From the NCBI RefSeq assembly GCF_023228165.1, contig NZ_JALOBS010000013.1:1-64000 (forward strand): 64,000 bases of DNA, written 5' to 3'. The notes beneath the pieces are model-generated. The model made no database searches. It was not told the DNA's origin and worked only from the letters and a program-made list of their open reading frames with translations. Position 1 is the stretch's first letter, and each line of letters opens with the position of its first letter. This document shows, in pieces, positions 36,096 to 43,945 of the stretch. A program made the position numbers and the translations under genes. The stretch comes from Methylomonas sp. GTDB lineage: Bacteria; Pseudomonadota; Gammaproteobacteria; Methylococcales; Methylomonadaceae.

Positions 36096-37049
36096 TTAAA
36101 GCAGGAAGATCGCCAGAAAAAAAGCAAGTGCGCACAGCGCAAACACATAGCGTCGATCCGCATCGATAGTTTGCTGCGCACCAAGCGACACAGTTTCGAA
36201 AAATTCGATAATCGGTTGTTCGTTTTTTAGGCGTTGGTACGATAGTCCGGTTTCCGCTGCCAATTGCTGCAAATAACTTTCCCGTAATGCGCTCATGTGC
36301 TCGTCGCCAACTGCGGCGTGTTTCCCAAAAGGCGCGTTGCGGGCATCGTAGCCTTCGATTTTTTCAGGATTGAGGGCGGAGTCGCCAAAATAGGAGCGGT
36401 GCGGGACGTCGTCCGGCCCATAAACCCCGATACGCTGTCCTTTAGGATCGAATTTAGGAATCGGCACCGGCTGCAGGCCGCCGATCCCCAGAATCAGCCC
36501 TTTTAATTTACCGTTCAGCGCAGAAAAATCCGTGCGGTAGCGTGGATTGAGCGGTGGCGCTTCCTGTCCGTCGCTGACAAATACCAGCGCGGTTTCCTTG
36601 GCCTTTAGTAACTGCATTGCATCGAGTAATCCGCCGGCGATGCGGCTGTCCGCCGCCCATGCCATACGCCAATCCAAGGCCGCTATGCTTTTGTTCAATT
36701 CCGGATAGCCGTTGCAAACCTCTATCGGTTCGAACAAAATTGTAGAACGGCGTTCGGTAAATACGCCCAATCCGACTTTAGACTGGCACGGCAGGCTGCG
36801 GACAAATTCGCGCAAACGGAGTTTGACAAACGTCAGCCGGCTGACCGGTTGCCCTGCAATGCGGTAGTCCTCTGCATTCATGCTGCGGGTGATGTCGATA
36901 ACAAAGGTCAGATTATAGATCTCGGCGTTTCGCTTATGGGTCGGAAAGACAAATAAGGCCGCCATGGCCAACAGCGACAGAAGCAGGCACCAGGTGCGGT
37001 AGTCCTTTAAGTAAACCGTTTTCAAACCATGGCTATTGAAACGCATCAT
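36096..37049 (-). CDS. mxaL: MxaL, VWA-domain methanol dehydrogenase assembly protein
   Basis: A 317-residue membrane-anchored von Willebrand A protein with helices near residues 18-36 and at the C-terminus (VFALCALAFFLAIFLL). The MIDAS-like motif is DITRS (FVIDITRSMNAED), one residue off DxSxS. MxaL is among the proteins needed to insert calcium and assemble active periplasmic methanol dehydrogenase. Start at 37049 is chosen from the ATGA overlap with mxaK. Last gene of the mxa run. Confidence 0.88.
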   Translation of the reverse strand: MMRFNSHGLKTVYLKDYRTWCLLLSLLAMAALFVFPTHKRNAEIYNLTFVIDITRSMNAEDYRIAGQPVSRLTFVKLRLREFVRSLPCQSKVGLGVFTERRSTILFEPIEVCNGYPELNKSIAALDWRMAWAADSRIAGGLLDAMQLLKAKETALVFVSDGQEAPPLNPRYRTDFSALNGKLKGLILGIGGLQPVPIPKFDPKGQRIGVYGPDDVPHRSYFGDSALNPEKIEGYDARNAPFGKHAAVGDEHMSALRESYLQQLAAETGLSYQRLKNEQPIIEFFETVSLGAQQTIDADRRYVFALCALAFFLAIFLL

Positions 37050-37606
37050 GGCAAACCTCGCGGAAATCCCGGCACCGTAGTCCAAAGCTGCGAGGGTTTG
37101 ACTGCGTCATCGTCAGGTTGGCTCTGGCTGATACGGTCGAATTCCGGCAACAAACGCATTGCCAGTTCCAGATTATATTTGGCATCCCAGAATCCGCTAT
37201 CCAAGCGTAGCGCCTGCCGAAAAGCTTGTTTGGCTAGCATTAACAGCGGCATGGCTTGGTTGATGCGTCCCGCCTCCAGCTCGGCCAGCGCCTGGCTTAG
37301 ATAGGTGTTGCCCAGATTGTAACGGCTTTTGGCCTGAAACTCGCGATCACCCTGTTCGACAATTAGACTCAGAGTATCGATTGCCTCACTGAAACGCTGC
37401 TTGTTGTGCAGATACACCGCACGCGCCAAGCGAATCTCCGGCGCCGCAGTCATGACCTTTTCGATACTGATCTCATGCCCCTGTTGCAATCGGCTTAGCC
37501 ATTGGTTTTCGTGGTGTATAGCGTAAACACGCCACAGTTGCGTAACCGCCATTAACACACTGGCCAGCAATGCGGCCCAAATTAATTTATGTCTTAATGC
37601 TCTCAT
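37046..37606 (-). CDS. mxaK: MxaK, methanol dehydrogenase assembly protein
   Basis: About 186 residues: one N-terminal membrane helix (LIWAALLASVLMAVTQLW) then a periplasmic TPR-like helical region (SRYNLGNTYLSQALAELEAGRINQAMPLLMLAKQAFRQAL). In methylotrophs mxaK is required for active MDH, with MxaA, C, L, R and S. The ATG at 37606 overlaps the mxaC stop (ATGA); an upstream in-frame start lies inside mxaC and is unlikely. Confidence 0.87.
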   Translation of the reverse strand: MRALRHKLIWAALLASVLMAVTQLWRVYAIHHENQWLSRLQQGHEISIEKVMTAAPEIRLARAVYLHNKQRFSEAIDTLSLIVEQGDREFQAKSRYNLGNTYLSQALAELEAGRINQAMPLLMLAKQAFRQALRLDSGFWDAKYNLELAMRLLPEFDRISQSQPDDDAVKPSQLWTTVPGFPRGLP

Positions 37607-38589
37607 GCTGTTCGCGCCTCGCATATCTTCACGCCTACCAGCAACAGCATGAAAAAACTTGCCCAACCGTAGAACGCGCCTGACAAATCCTGTTTCGGAA
37701 TGGCTTGCCGATAATGCAACGGCAATTTCTCCAAGCGATCGATATCAGCAATGGCTTTTTGCATGGCGTCGGGATTTTCGGCTTCGTAGGCATGGTAGGG
37801 AATCTTCAAACTGGAAAAAAAGCGATGCAGGTAAAGTTCCGGCATGGCCTGGGCATTATCGTCGCGCGGGTGTTCCGGCTCGGCGAGAATGCCCGGGCTG
37901 TTATCGGTACGCAGAAACAACCAATACAATCGCACTTGCTGCTGTTTGAACAACACCCGCAACGCAGCTTCGCTGTCAGGATCGATCACTGCCGCGCCGT
38001 CGGAAACCAGTAATATGATGCGAGAACCACTAATCGGCTGATGGTCGAAAAACGATAAGGCCATACCAAGGCCTTTGCTGATGTTGGTATAGGCCAGGGC
38101 CGGCGCATTGGTAGCCTCGATAGCGGCATGGATAGCTGCGCGGTTGTCGGTCAGCGGTATGACGAATAGAGGCGATGTACTGTAGGTGGCGACGCCGATT
38201 AAATCTTGCGGCCGCTGATCAACGAATTGGCTTAGCAAACGGCGGGCGGCATCGGCCTTGGACTGTTCGTTGCTGTCGGGTGCTCTGCCGGCAAAACTGT
38301 TGTCCATACTGTTACTGCGATCCAGCAGCATGACGATGTGTGCGCCGCGGCCGATACGTTCGACTTGCTGCTCCTTGAGATGGATGCCGGATAATCCCAA
38401 AAACAAGGCTGCCAAAGCGGCCATGCTCAACAGACGAATCAAGAGATTAAGCAGTTCCGACCAGGGATCGTTCGGCAACATATCCAGCCAGGGGTAGGTC
38501 GTAGCGCGCATGTTGCTGCGAAATATTGGCACCAGCAGCAGGATCAAACCCATCAGAGCCCAAGGTGTTTCGAAGGCCAGATTATTCAT
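37603..38589 (-). CDS. mxaC: MxaC, VWA-domain MDH assembly protein
   Basis: A 328-residue VWA protein of the BatA/MxaC type: membrane helices at the N-terminus (about 10-20 and 40-62) and C-terminus, with a MIDAS motif DRSNSM (VMLLDRSNSMDNS). It works with the MoxR-type ATPase MxaR in maturation of the MxaFI dehydrogenase. The start is the ATG at 38589 overlapping the mxaA stop (ATGA); the locus shows this four-base overlap repeatedly. Confidence 0.88.
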   Translation of the reverse strand: MNNLAFETPWALMGLILLLVPIFRSNMRATTYPWLDMLPNDPWSELLNLLIRLLSMAALAALFLGLSGIHLKEQQVERIGRGAHIVMLLDRSNSMDNSFAGRAPDSNEQSKADAARRLLSQFVDQRPQDLIGVATYSTSPLFVIPLTDNRAAIHAAIEATNAPALAYTNISKGLGMALSFFDHQPISGSRIILLVSDGAAVIDPDSEAALRVLFKQQQVRLYWLFLRTDNSPGILAEPEHPRDDNAQAMPELYLHRFFSSLKIPYHAYEAENPDAMQKAIADIDRLEKLPLHYRQAIPKQDLSGAFYGWASFFMLLLVGVKICEARTA

Positions 38590-39479
38590 CGCCTGCCGCA
38601 CTCAATTTCTCTGCACACGCGGCATAATTCAAGCAAATTATGCCAATCGTCAGCGTCTACATCCTGCTTGCCGGCAAACAATACTTTATCGGAGAACTCG
38701 AAAAAACGCTCGATCTGTTCGGCAGCTACTCTATATTCTGCATGAGCTTGATAAAACGTCTGCAAGCGGTGCTTGAATAAGGGTTGATCATTCAGCACAT
38801 TAAACGCGTGATGAACAACCGCCAAACCGCGACCCATATCCTGTTGCGAGTGATCTGACAATTCGCGCAGCGCACGTTTGAATATTCGCTGCTTTGGCCA
38901 GACCGGGAATAAACCGTGCAAATAAGCCAGATAGAGGCTGATGCAAAGCGCCAGACTCAGGCCGACATACACTGCCAGCCATTGCTGACGAGTCGACAAC
39001 GGTGTCGGCAGGGCATCCGGTCGCATGTAATCCAGGCCGCTCTCGTCTTTTCTGACCGCCAACTCTTTAAGCGGCGACAAGGTAAAATGCCATGGCGGTA
39101 CAGACTTCTCTAAGGTTTTACCAGCCTGATCGAAGCGTAAAGTAAAAGCAGGCACGCTAAGCATTTTGACTTCATTCGGGGCATAAAAGACTTGATACAA
39201 CAACTCGACCACCGTCTCACCAGGGTTAGCATCGGATACAACGCTTACCCGATTTAGATTCAGCCAGCGATTCAGTTCGCCTTGTTTTGGCAGGCTGTCG
39301 AGAATAAGTTTTACGTCCTGACGGGTTTCGATGACAATCCGATGTTGGATTTCATCACCGATCACATAACCAAAAGGCCGTGGAGTTTGCTGTTCGAAGC
39401 GAGTGATGGGAGACGGCAACAGCGCACTACAACCGCTCACAAACTGTGAGAATAGGCATAGCAGTATCCAGCGTTTCAT
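38586..39479 (-). CDS. mxaA: MxaA, MDH calcium-insertion protein
   Basis: A 297-residue envelope protein with a lipoprotein-like signal (FVSGCSALL, Cys near 17), a periplasmic beta-rich domain, one membrane helix (about 168-187, WLAVYVGLSLALCISLYLAYL) and a cytoplasmic helical tail. Mutants of mxaA in methylotrophs make MDH lacking calcium. Start overlaps the mxaS stop by 4 nt. Assignment rests mainly on position in the operon and the topology. Confidence 0.85.
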   Translation of the reverse strand: MKRWILLCLFSQFVSGCSALLPSPITRFEQQTPRPFGYVIGDEIQHRIVIETRQDVKLILDSLPKQGELNRWLNLNRVSVVSDANPGETVVELLYQVFYAPNEVKMLSVPAFTLRFDQAGKTLEKSVPPWHFTLSPLKELAVRKDESGLDYMRPDALPTPLSTRQQWLAVYVGLSLALCISLYLAYLHGLFPVWPKQRIFKRALRELSDHSQQDMGRGLAVVHHAFNVLNDQPLFKHRLQTFYQAHAEYRVAAEQIERFFEFSDKVLFAGKQDVDADDWHNLLELCRVCREIECGRR

Positions 39480-40315
39480 AGCGCTTGCCGTTGAAAATAG
39501 TTGTTCACGGTTTCAGCCCGATATCCGTCAGTCAAGAAAAGCGGTTCCATGCCGAAAGCGCGGAAACCCTGCCGCAATTGAGCCCGGCGATTCGCATACG
39601 CATGAATGATGCGTTGCTTCAGCGCCGGCCGCATCAACAAGGTTTTGCTGTGGCGACTCTCAGCGTCCTTAAAACGCAGCAAACCCCAATCCGGCAGACT
39701 GCTATATTCGGCGGTATTCCACCATACCATCGGCACTACAGCGTGGGATGTCAATGGTTGCAAAATCGTCTGTAATTGTACGAGCGAAAAATGATAATCC
39801 GATACCAGGAACACCAAGCAACGTTTATTGGGTAAAAGAGGCGCAATTTTCGGCAAACTCTCTGCGCTGTTTTCAGTTCGAAACCGTGCCAATCTGTCTG
39901 CTAATTCCCTAACCGGCTGCAGGGTATTGCCTGCCGGCAGTAGCCAGCGATGCTCCAGCCTACGGCCACCGCCTATAAAGCCGAAGCTATCACCCATTTG
40001 AACTGCCGATTGCGCAGCCGACAGCACAAATTCGCTAACCGCTGGCAGTTGACCATGCATTGAGGCTGACATATCGGCTACCACATACACAGTCAGCTTA
40101 CTGTGCTGCTGAAACACCCGCACCCGATATTGCTGAAACGGATCCAGCAAGCTGGCGCGTAAATCGATACGGCGCGGATCGGGACTCGCCAACAGCAGTT
40201 GGTGTCGTTTGAACAAATGCCCGCTTCCAGCCATTTGCCCGGGATGGGCGCCCGGAAAAACGCTATAGCCAGGATGCGTCAAGTGGTACTGAAAAGTGGT
40301 TATTGCGTGACTCAT
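39476..40315 (-). CDS. mxaS: MxaS, DUF58 family MDH assembly protein
   Basis: A 279-residue DUF58 protein (VWA-like) with the start SHAITTFQYHLTHPGYSVFPGAHPGQMAGSGHLFKRHQLL and a MIDAS-like DMSAS (YVVADMSASMHG). DUF58 proteins are encoded next to MoxR ATPases and assist their targets. The ATG at 40315 is 4 nt after the preceding stop; a start at 40330 would overlap that gene. Confidence 0.88.
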   Translation of the reverse strand: MSHAITTFQYHLTHPGYSVFPGAHPGQMAGSGHLFKRHQLLLASPDPRRIDLRASLLDPFQQYRVRVFQQHSKLTVYVVADMSASMHGQLPAVSEFVLSAAQSAVQMGDSFGFIGGGRRLEHRWLLPAGNTLQPVRELADRLARFRTENSAESLPKIAPLLPNKRCLVFLVSDYHFSLVQLQTILQPLTSHAVVPMVWWNTAEYSSLPDWGLLRFKDAESRHSKTLLMRPALKQRIIHAYANRRAQLRQGFRAFGMEPLFLTDGYRAETVNNYFQRQAL

Positions 40316-40319
40316 GATT

Positions 40320-40946
40320 TTACTGCGCAACTATCAGATAAATGATCAGCGTTGCCATACCAAGGTAAGCGGGTGCCAGATATTTGATTGGTGCAGCCAT
40401 TAACAGGCTGACTATTCCCGAATAGGTTCTGTCGTCGCGGTGATAAATGGATTCCCCCAGCAGCCACAAGCAAGAGTTCACGAGGGCCAAAGCCAGAATA
40501 GGCAGCAAGCCGACATCGCTGAATAAGAACGATTTGTCTGCCAGCAACGCCGTCTTGTCGCTGGTATGCAGTAAGTTTGCGAACAGAATACCTATCATCA
40601 AGCCGCCCTCATCGAAAGCGACCAAAAAAAATGTGTAACTTAAGCGTCTAAGCGGATTTGCCAGCATCGAAGCCTGCGCAAAATAGCGCGATAAATAAAG
40701 TACCGGCAAGCTGAAACAGAACAGCAGCAGGCCGATGGCGGCCAGTAATACCCAGAAGTTGTAACCGACGGCGTCGTTGACGGCATTGGTGTAATAGGCC
40801 GCGTAGGCCAGATCGGCCTGGCTATCCAAGGTTGTGGCGATAAATGAGCCGATCAGACCGACGCCACACCAGATCAAATAGGTTTCGGCGAAGTGGTTTA
40901 AGCCGGATTTGGGGATGATTTGCGCAAATAGAGTTTTTAGGTTCAT
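40320..40946 (-). CDS. MxaP-like membrane protein
   Basis: A 208-residue protein with about five membrane helices and no enzymatic motif that I recognise. It lies between mxaR and mxaS, where related methanotrophs carry a gene called mxaP; the identification rests on position, not on a motif. Motif-like FAETYLIWCGVGLIGS and FLVAFDEGGLMIGILFANLL stand out. Probably part of the inner-membrane MDH maturation complex. Confidence 0.7.
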   Translation of the reverse strand: MNLKTLFAQIIPKSGLNHFAETYLIWCGVGLIGSFIATTLDSQADLAYAAYYTNAVNDAVGYNFWVLLAAIGLLLFCFSLPVLYLSRYFAQASMLANPLRRLSYTFFLVAFDEGGLMIGILFANLLHTSDKTALLADKSFLFSDVGLLPILALALVNSCLWLLGESIYHRDDRTYSGIVSLLMAAPIKYLAPAYLGMATLIIYLIVAQ

Positions 40947-41008
40947 CAGTACAGGGCTATATCAACGAGATGTTGTAGTCGGTGTTTGTCGAGAGCTTGA
41001 AATGGCTA

Positions 41009-42025
41009 TCAGGGCGCTGCAATCCCCTGCAAAATCCCGTTAAGCAAATCCGGCATCAATTCCTCTCGCCTATAGCCATAAATTGGATTCAAGAAAATCC
41101 TGTGTGCCATCGTCACCTTAAATATCGACTGCATATCCTCCGGTAACAACATCTCCCTGCCTTCCAACCAGGCTCTTACTTTAGCGGCCCGGATGAAATA
41201 GCTCATACCTCTGGGGCTGGAGCCTGCCTGAACCAGCTGACTCATATCCACATCGCTGAGCTGAACGCCGAATTGCCCTGGATTACTGCTGGCTTTCCAC
41301 AAGGCCAAGGCATAACGATGCAAGGTCGGGCTGGTCTGTATGCTTTGCTGGATTTGCATGGCCAACTGGTTGAGCTGGTAATAGGCAATGCTATTGTCGA
41401 TGCCCGATACCAGCGTATCGACATCATGAAATCTGGGATCGAACATCAAGGTATCCAGCACCGCGTCTTCAGTCGGCGTGTCGATGCTGATTTCCATCAT
41501 GAAACGGTCGCGAGCCGCTGCCGGTAATTCGAAAGTTTCCTCGCGCTCCACCCGATTACGATCGGCAAATACTTGCACATGCGGCATTTGATATTCGCGG
41601 TTGAAAGCGCTAACGCTGCGTTCCGCCATGACCCTGAGCAATAAGGAATGTACTTGCGGGCGGGCACGATTGATTTCATTGAAGAAAAAAATCGACAACT
41701 GTTCGCCCTGTTTCAATAAGGGCCCCGGATCGACGCAAGGTCTGCCTTCGTTGTTCAAATAGGTGTAATAAATCAAGTCGGATGGCATCAGATCGATGGT
41801 GCCTTCTATGCGTTGATAGTGTCCACCCAAGCCTTGCGCCATTGCACGCAACAGTGTGGTTTTTCCGACACCAACCTGACCTTCCAGCAGCACATGACCG
41901 CGAGCAAATACCGTTAATAATAATTCACGTACAGCCTGGTTTTGACCGATCACAGTACAGTTGATGTGCTGTTCAAATTGCAACGCCTTGTCGCGCCAAT
42001 CATTAAGATGATGTTCTATATTCAT
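41009..42025 (-). CDS. mxaR: MxaR, MoxR-type AAA+ ATPase
   Basis: A 338-residue AAA+ ATPase of the MoxR group. Walker A is GQVGVGKTT (49-57), Walker B FFFNEINRARPQ, followed by VFADRNRVEREETFELPAAARDRFMM with the sensor and arginine-finger region. MoxR ATPases act as chaperones, here in MDH maturation. The ATG at 42025 is chosen although no good ribosome-binding site is seen; an intrinsic terminator ends only 6-7 nt upstream, so a start at 42049 would lie within it. Confidence 0.92.
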   Translation of the reverse strand: MNIEHHLNDWRDKALQFEQHINCTVIGQNQAVRELLLTVFARGHVLLEGQVGVGKTTLLRAMAQGLGGHYQRIEGTIDLMPSDLIYYTYLNNEGRPCVDPGPLLKQGEQLSIFFFNEINRARPQVHSLLLRVMAERSVSAFNREYQMPHVQVFADRNRVEREETFELPAAARDRFMMEISIDTPTEDAVLDTLMFDPRFHDVDTLVSGIDNSIAYYQLNQLAMQIQQSIQTSPTLHRYALALWKASSNPGQFGVQLSDVDMSQLVQAGSSPRGMSYFIRAAKVRAWLEGREMLLPEDMQSIFKVTMAHRIFLNPIYGYRREELMPDLLNGILQGIAAP

Positions 42026-42031
42026 ATGCAG

Positions 42032-42064
42032 AAAAAAACTCCGACGCATCGCTTTGTCGGAGTT
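42032..42064 (-). terminator. Intrinsic terminator between mxaI and mxaR
   Basis: On the minus strand a perfect 9-bp stem, AACTCCGAC/GTCGGAGTT (arms at 42056-42064 and 42037-42045), with a 10-nt loop, is followed by a run of seven T (42032-42038, overlapping the stem base). It stands right before the mxaR start and should stop most transcripts after mxaFJGI. Confidence 0.8.
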
Positions 42065-42209
42065 GTGAGGGTTATTAGTCTTAACGGTTGGTAGCTATAA
42101 CAAGCTCCGTTATTAGAACTACCGGTAGAAACATAAGCCATCTAATTTCGGCTTAAATTTAGCTTTTATCATCCCAGTTGAAAGCTAAAAACTAACCACG
42201 CTGCTCGGG

Positions 42210-42491
42210 TTATTCCGAGTCCACGTCGTAGACAAACTTGCCGGTTTTACTCAACATAGCCGAGCGTTTGGCGTTCCGCGCTTCCATTTCCTTAATCGAT
42301 TGTGCTTGTTTGTTCAACTCGTTAGAGTCGTGCTTGGGGTCATATTTGCTACCGGCCACCTTATCGGGATAGCCGGGTTTGGGTTCCCAGCAGTTGCCGG
42401 GTTCTTTGCACTTGGTGCCGTCATAAGCGGCAGCCGAAAAGGACAATCCAGCCACTAATATGGCTACACCTACTGTCAATATTTGTTTCAT
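42210..42491 (-). CDS. mxaI: Methanol dehydrogenase small subunit
   Basis: A 93-residue precursor: signal peptide ending FSAAA, then YDGTKCKEPGNCWEPKPGYPDKVAGSKYDPKHD, the MxaI signature with its disulfide cysteines, and a lysine-rich C-terminal helix. The small subunit wraps around MxaF in the alpha2beta2 enzyme and is absent from XoxF enzymes. The ATG at 42491 follows GGAGATCA. Its presence shows the calcium-type enzyme. Confidence 0.97.
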   Translation of the reverse strand: MKQILTVGVAILVAGLSFSAAAYDGTKCKEPGNCWEPKPGYPDKVAGSKYDPKHDSNELNKQAQSIKEMEARNAKRSAMLSKTGKFVYDVDSE

Positions 42492-42508
42492 GTTGATCTC
42501 CTGGTAAA

Positions 42509-42985
42509 TTATTTCAACCAATCGGCTTTTTTAGGGTCGCCTGTGTAGATATGCCGAATAAAAGCCATGATGTGTAACAGTTCATCGGTACTAAAGTTGA
42601 CGTATTGCGGCCCCATCATGCCGTTGGCCCCGCCAAACAAAATCTCGAATAAGCCCTGGTCGGTAGCGTTACGCGGATAGGTCCAATAGTCATCAGCCAG
42701 CCCCGGCCCGAGTTTGCCTTCCGCCTCATGACCGTGGCAGCCGGAACAGCCGGTCATATACAGGCTTTCACCTTTTTTGATTGCCTCTTCGTTGCCGTTG
42801 TAGGGGTTTTTACCGGTCTGCATAAACTGCTTGAAGACCTCGGTATTACCGCCTTTTTTGGCGAAGCTTAAATCGAGTACTTCCCCGGTGATGGAATTGC
42901 GCAAGGTAATGTCGGCATGAGCCGTAGACATCGCCAGCACTCCAATGCCGAGGGTTGCAGCGTTTATAAAAGATTTAAATGTCAT
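42509..42985 (-). CDS. mxaG: Cytochrome cL, MDH electron acceptor
   Basis: A 158-residue precursor with signal peptide (ending STAHA) and one haem c site, Cys80-Ser-Gly-Cys83-His84. Cytochrome cL takes electrons from the PQQ of methanol dehydrogenase in the periplasm. The FGGANGMMGPQYVNFSTDELLHIMAFIRHIYTGDP segment supplies the distal Met region. Between mxaJ and mxaI as usual. Confidence 0.97.
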   Translation of the reverse strand: MTFKSFINAATLGIGVLAMSTAHADITLRNSITGEVLDLSFAKKGGNTEVFKQFMQTGKNPYNGNEEAIKKGESLYMTGCSGCHGHEAEGKLGPGLADDYWTYPRNATDQGLFEILFGGANGMMGPQYVNFSTDELLHIMAFIRHIYTGDPKKADWLK

Positions 42986-42999
42986 TTTTGTCTTTCCTG

Positions 43000-43842
43000 T
43001 TAGTTCATGGAGAGGGCGGTATCGGGTTCATCCAAGAGAGGAATACCTTCCGCTTCCAAGATTTCGGCGAAATCGTCTTCTGCATTTCTGATCAACGTAT
43101 TCAGCTGTTCCAGTAAGGCTACGTCTCCCTTACGTACACCCATTGAGGTGCTGTAATGGAAACCGACTTTTTCACCATCTGCCCGTTGATTGTTGTCCGG
43201 AATGACCGTCATGGTCAGCGGCGTTGTGGATGACTGAACATAACGCGCCGCAGCCGGCCCCCACAACACAGCCACTTCGGCTTTGCCAGACGCCACCTCG
43301 TTAACCAGCTTTTCAGTGTCGTACTTGATGTATTGGTTACGTTTAGACTTAAAGCCGACCAACTCTTGCTGGTAGTTGAACATGTCGCTGTAACGACCTA
43401 TGGCCCGCAGCATGGTTTCCGCCGGTGTTCCGGGGATAAAGGCAATGCGCTTGGCTGTTTGCAAGGCGTCACTATTCCAGTTTTGCAGATCCAGTTCGTC
43501 CTGTTCCCGGCTGATAAATACGTAGCCGGAGCGGTAATAAGGCACCGTGGTGTACAGCCTGGTATCGCCGTAATCGACGCCCATTACCACGTCGCACAAA
43601 CCTTTATCGAGGTAATCGCGAATGAAATAGCGCGGATCCTTCCAGGCAATAGATTCCAGCTTGCGCCCCAATTGCTCGGCAACATAGTGCGCCAGTTTGT
43701 TTTCAAAACCCTCGCCGGCCTGATTGGAATACGGCATTTCGTTTTCGGCCGTACAAACTTTCAGAGTTGGCTGTTCGGCGTGCACGGATGCCATGCCCAA
43801 GCCCAGCGTTAAAGCGGTAAAAATGCGCGTCGTTGTTTTCAT
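43000..43842 (-). CDS. mxaJ: MxaJ periplasmic protein
   Basis: A 280-residue protein like extracellular solute-binding proteins: signal peptide ending SVHA, then LKVCTAENEMPYSNQAGEGFENKLAHYVAEQLGRKLESIAW and RDYLDKGLCDVVMGVD. MxaJ is needed for MDH activity and in Methylophaga binds the dehydrogenase as a chaperone. It starts 14 nt before mxaG. The mxaF-mxaJ gap of about 100 bp contains a REP-like palindrome. Confidence 0.95.
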   Translation of the reverse strand: MKTTTRIFTALTLGLGMASVHAEQPTLKVCTAENEMPYSNQAGEGFENKLAHYVAEQLGRKLESIAWKDPRYFIRDYLDKGLCDVVMGVDYGDTRLYTTVPYYRSGYVFISREQDELDLQNWNSDALQTAKRIAFIPGTPAETMLRAIGRYSDMFNYQQELVGFKSKRNQYIKYDTEKLVNEVASGKAEVAVLWGPAAARYVQSSTTPLTMTVIPDNNQRADGEKVGFHYSTSMGVRKGDVALLEQLNTLIRNAEDDFAEILEAEGIPLLDEPDTALSMN

Positions 43843-43864
43843 GGGTATTTTTTTGAATTAATTT

Positions 43865-43941
43865 GTAGGTTGGGTTAGGCGATGCCGTAACCCAACAATT
43901 GATCATCAATGTCGGGTTACGCTATCGCTAACCCGACCTAC
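43865..43941. repeat. REP-like double palindrome between mxaF and mxaJ
   Basis: Two imperfect inverted units GTAGGTTGGGTTAGGC... and ...GCTATCGCTAACCCGACCTAC flank a short centre, so that GTAGGTTGGGTTA at one end pairs with TAACCCGACCTAC at the other. Each unit also folds on itself (TTGGGTTA-GGCGATGCCG-TAACCCAA). Such GTAGGT(T/C)GGGTTAGCG units occur as intergenic repeats in many gammaproteobacteria. A similar sequence is at 56791. Confidence 0.75.
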
Positions 43942-43945
43942 GTTT

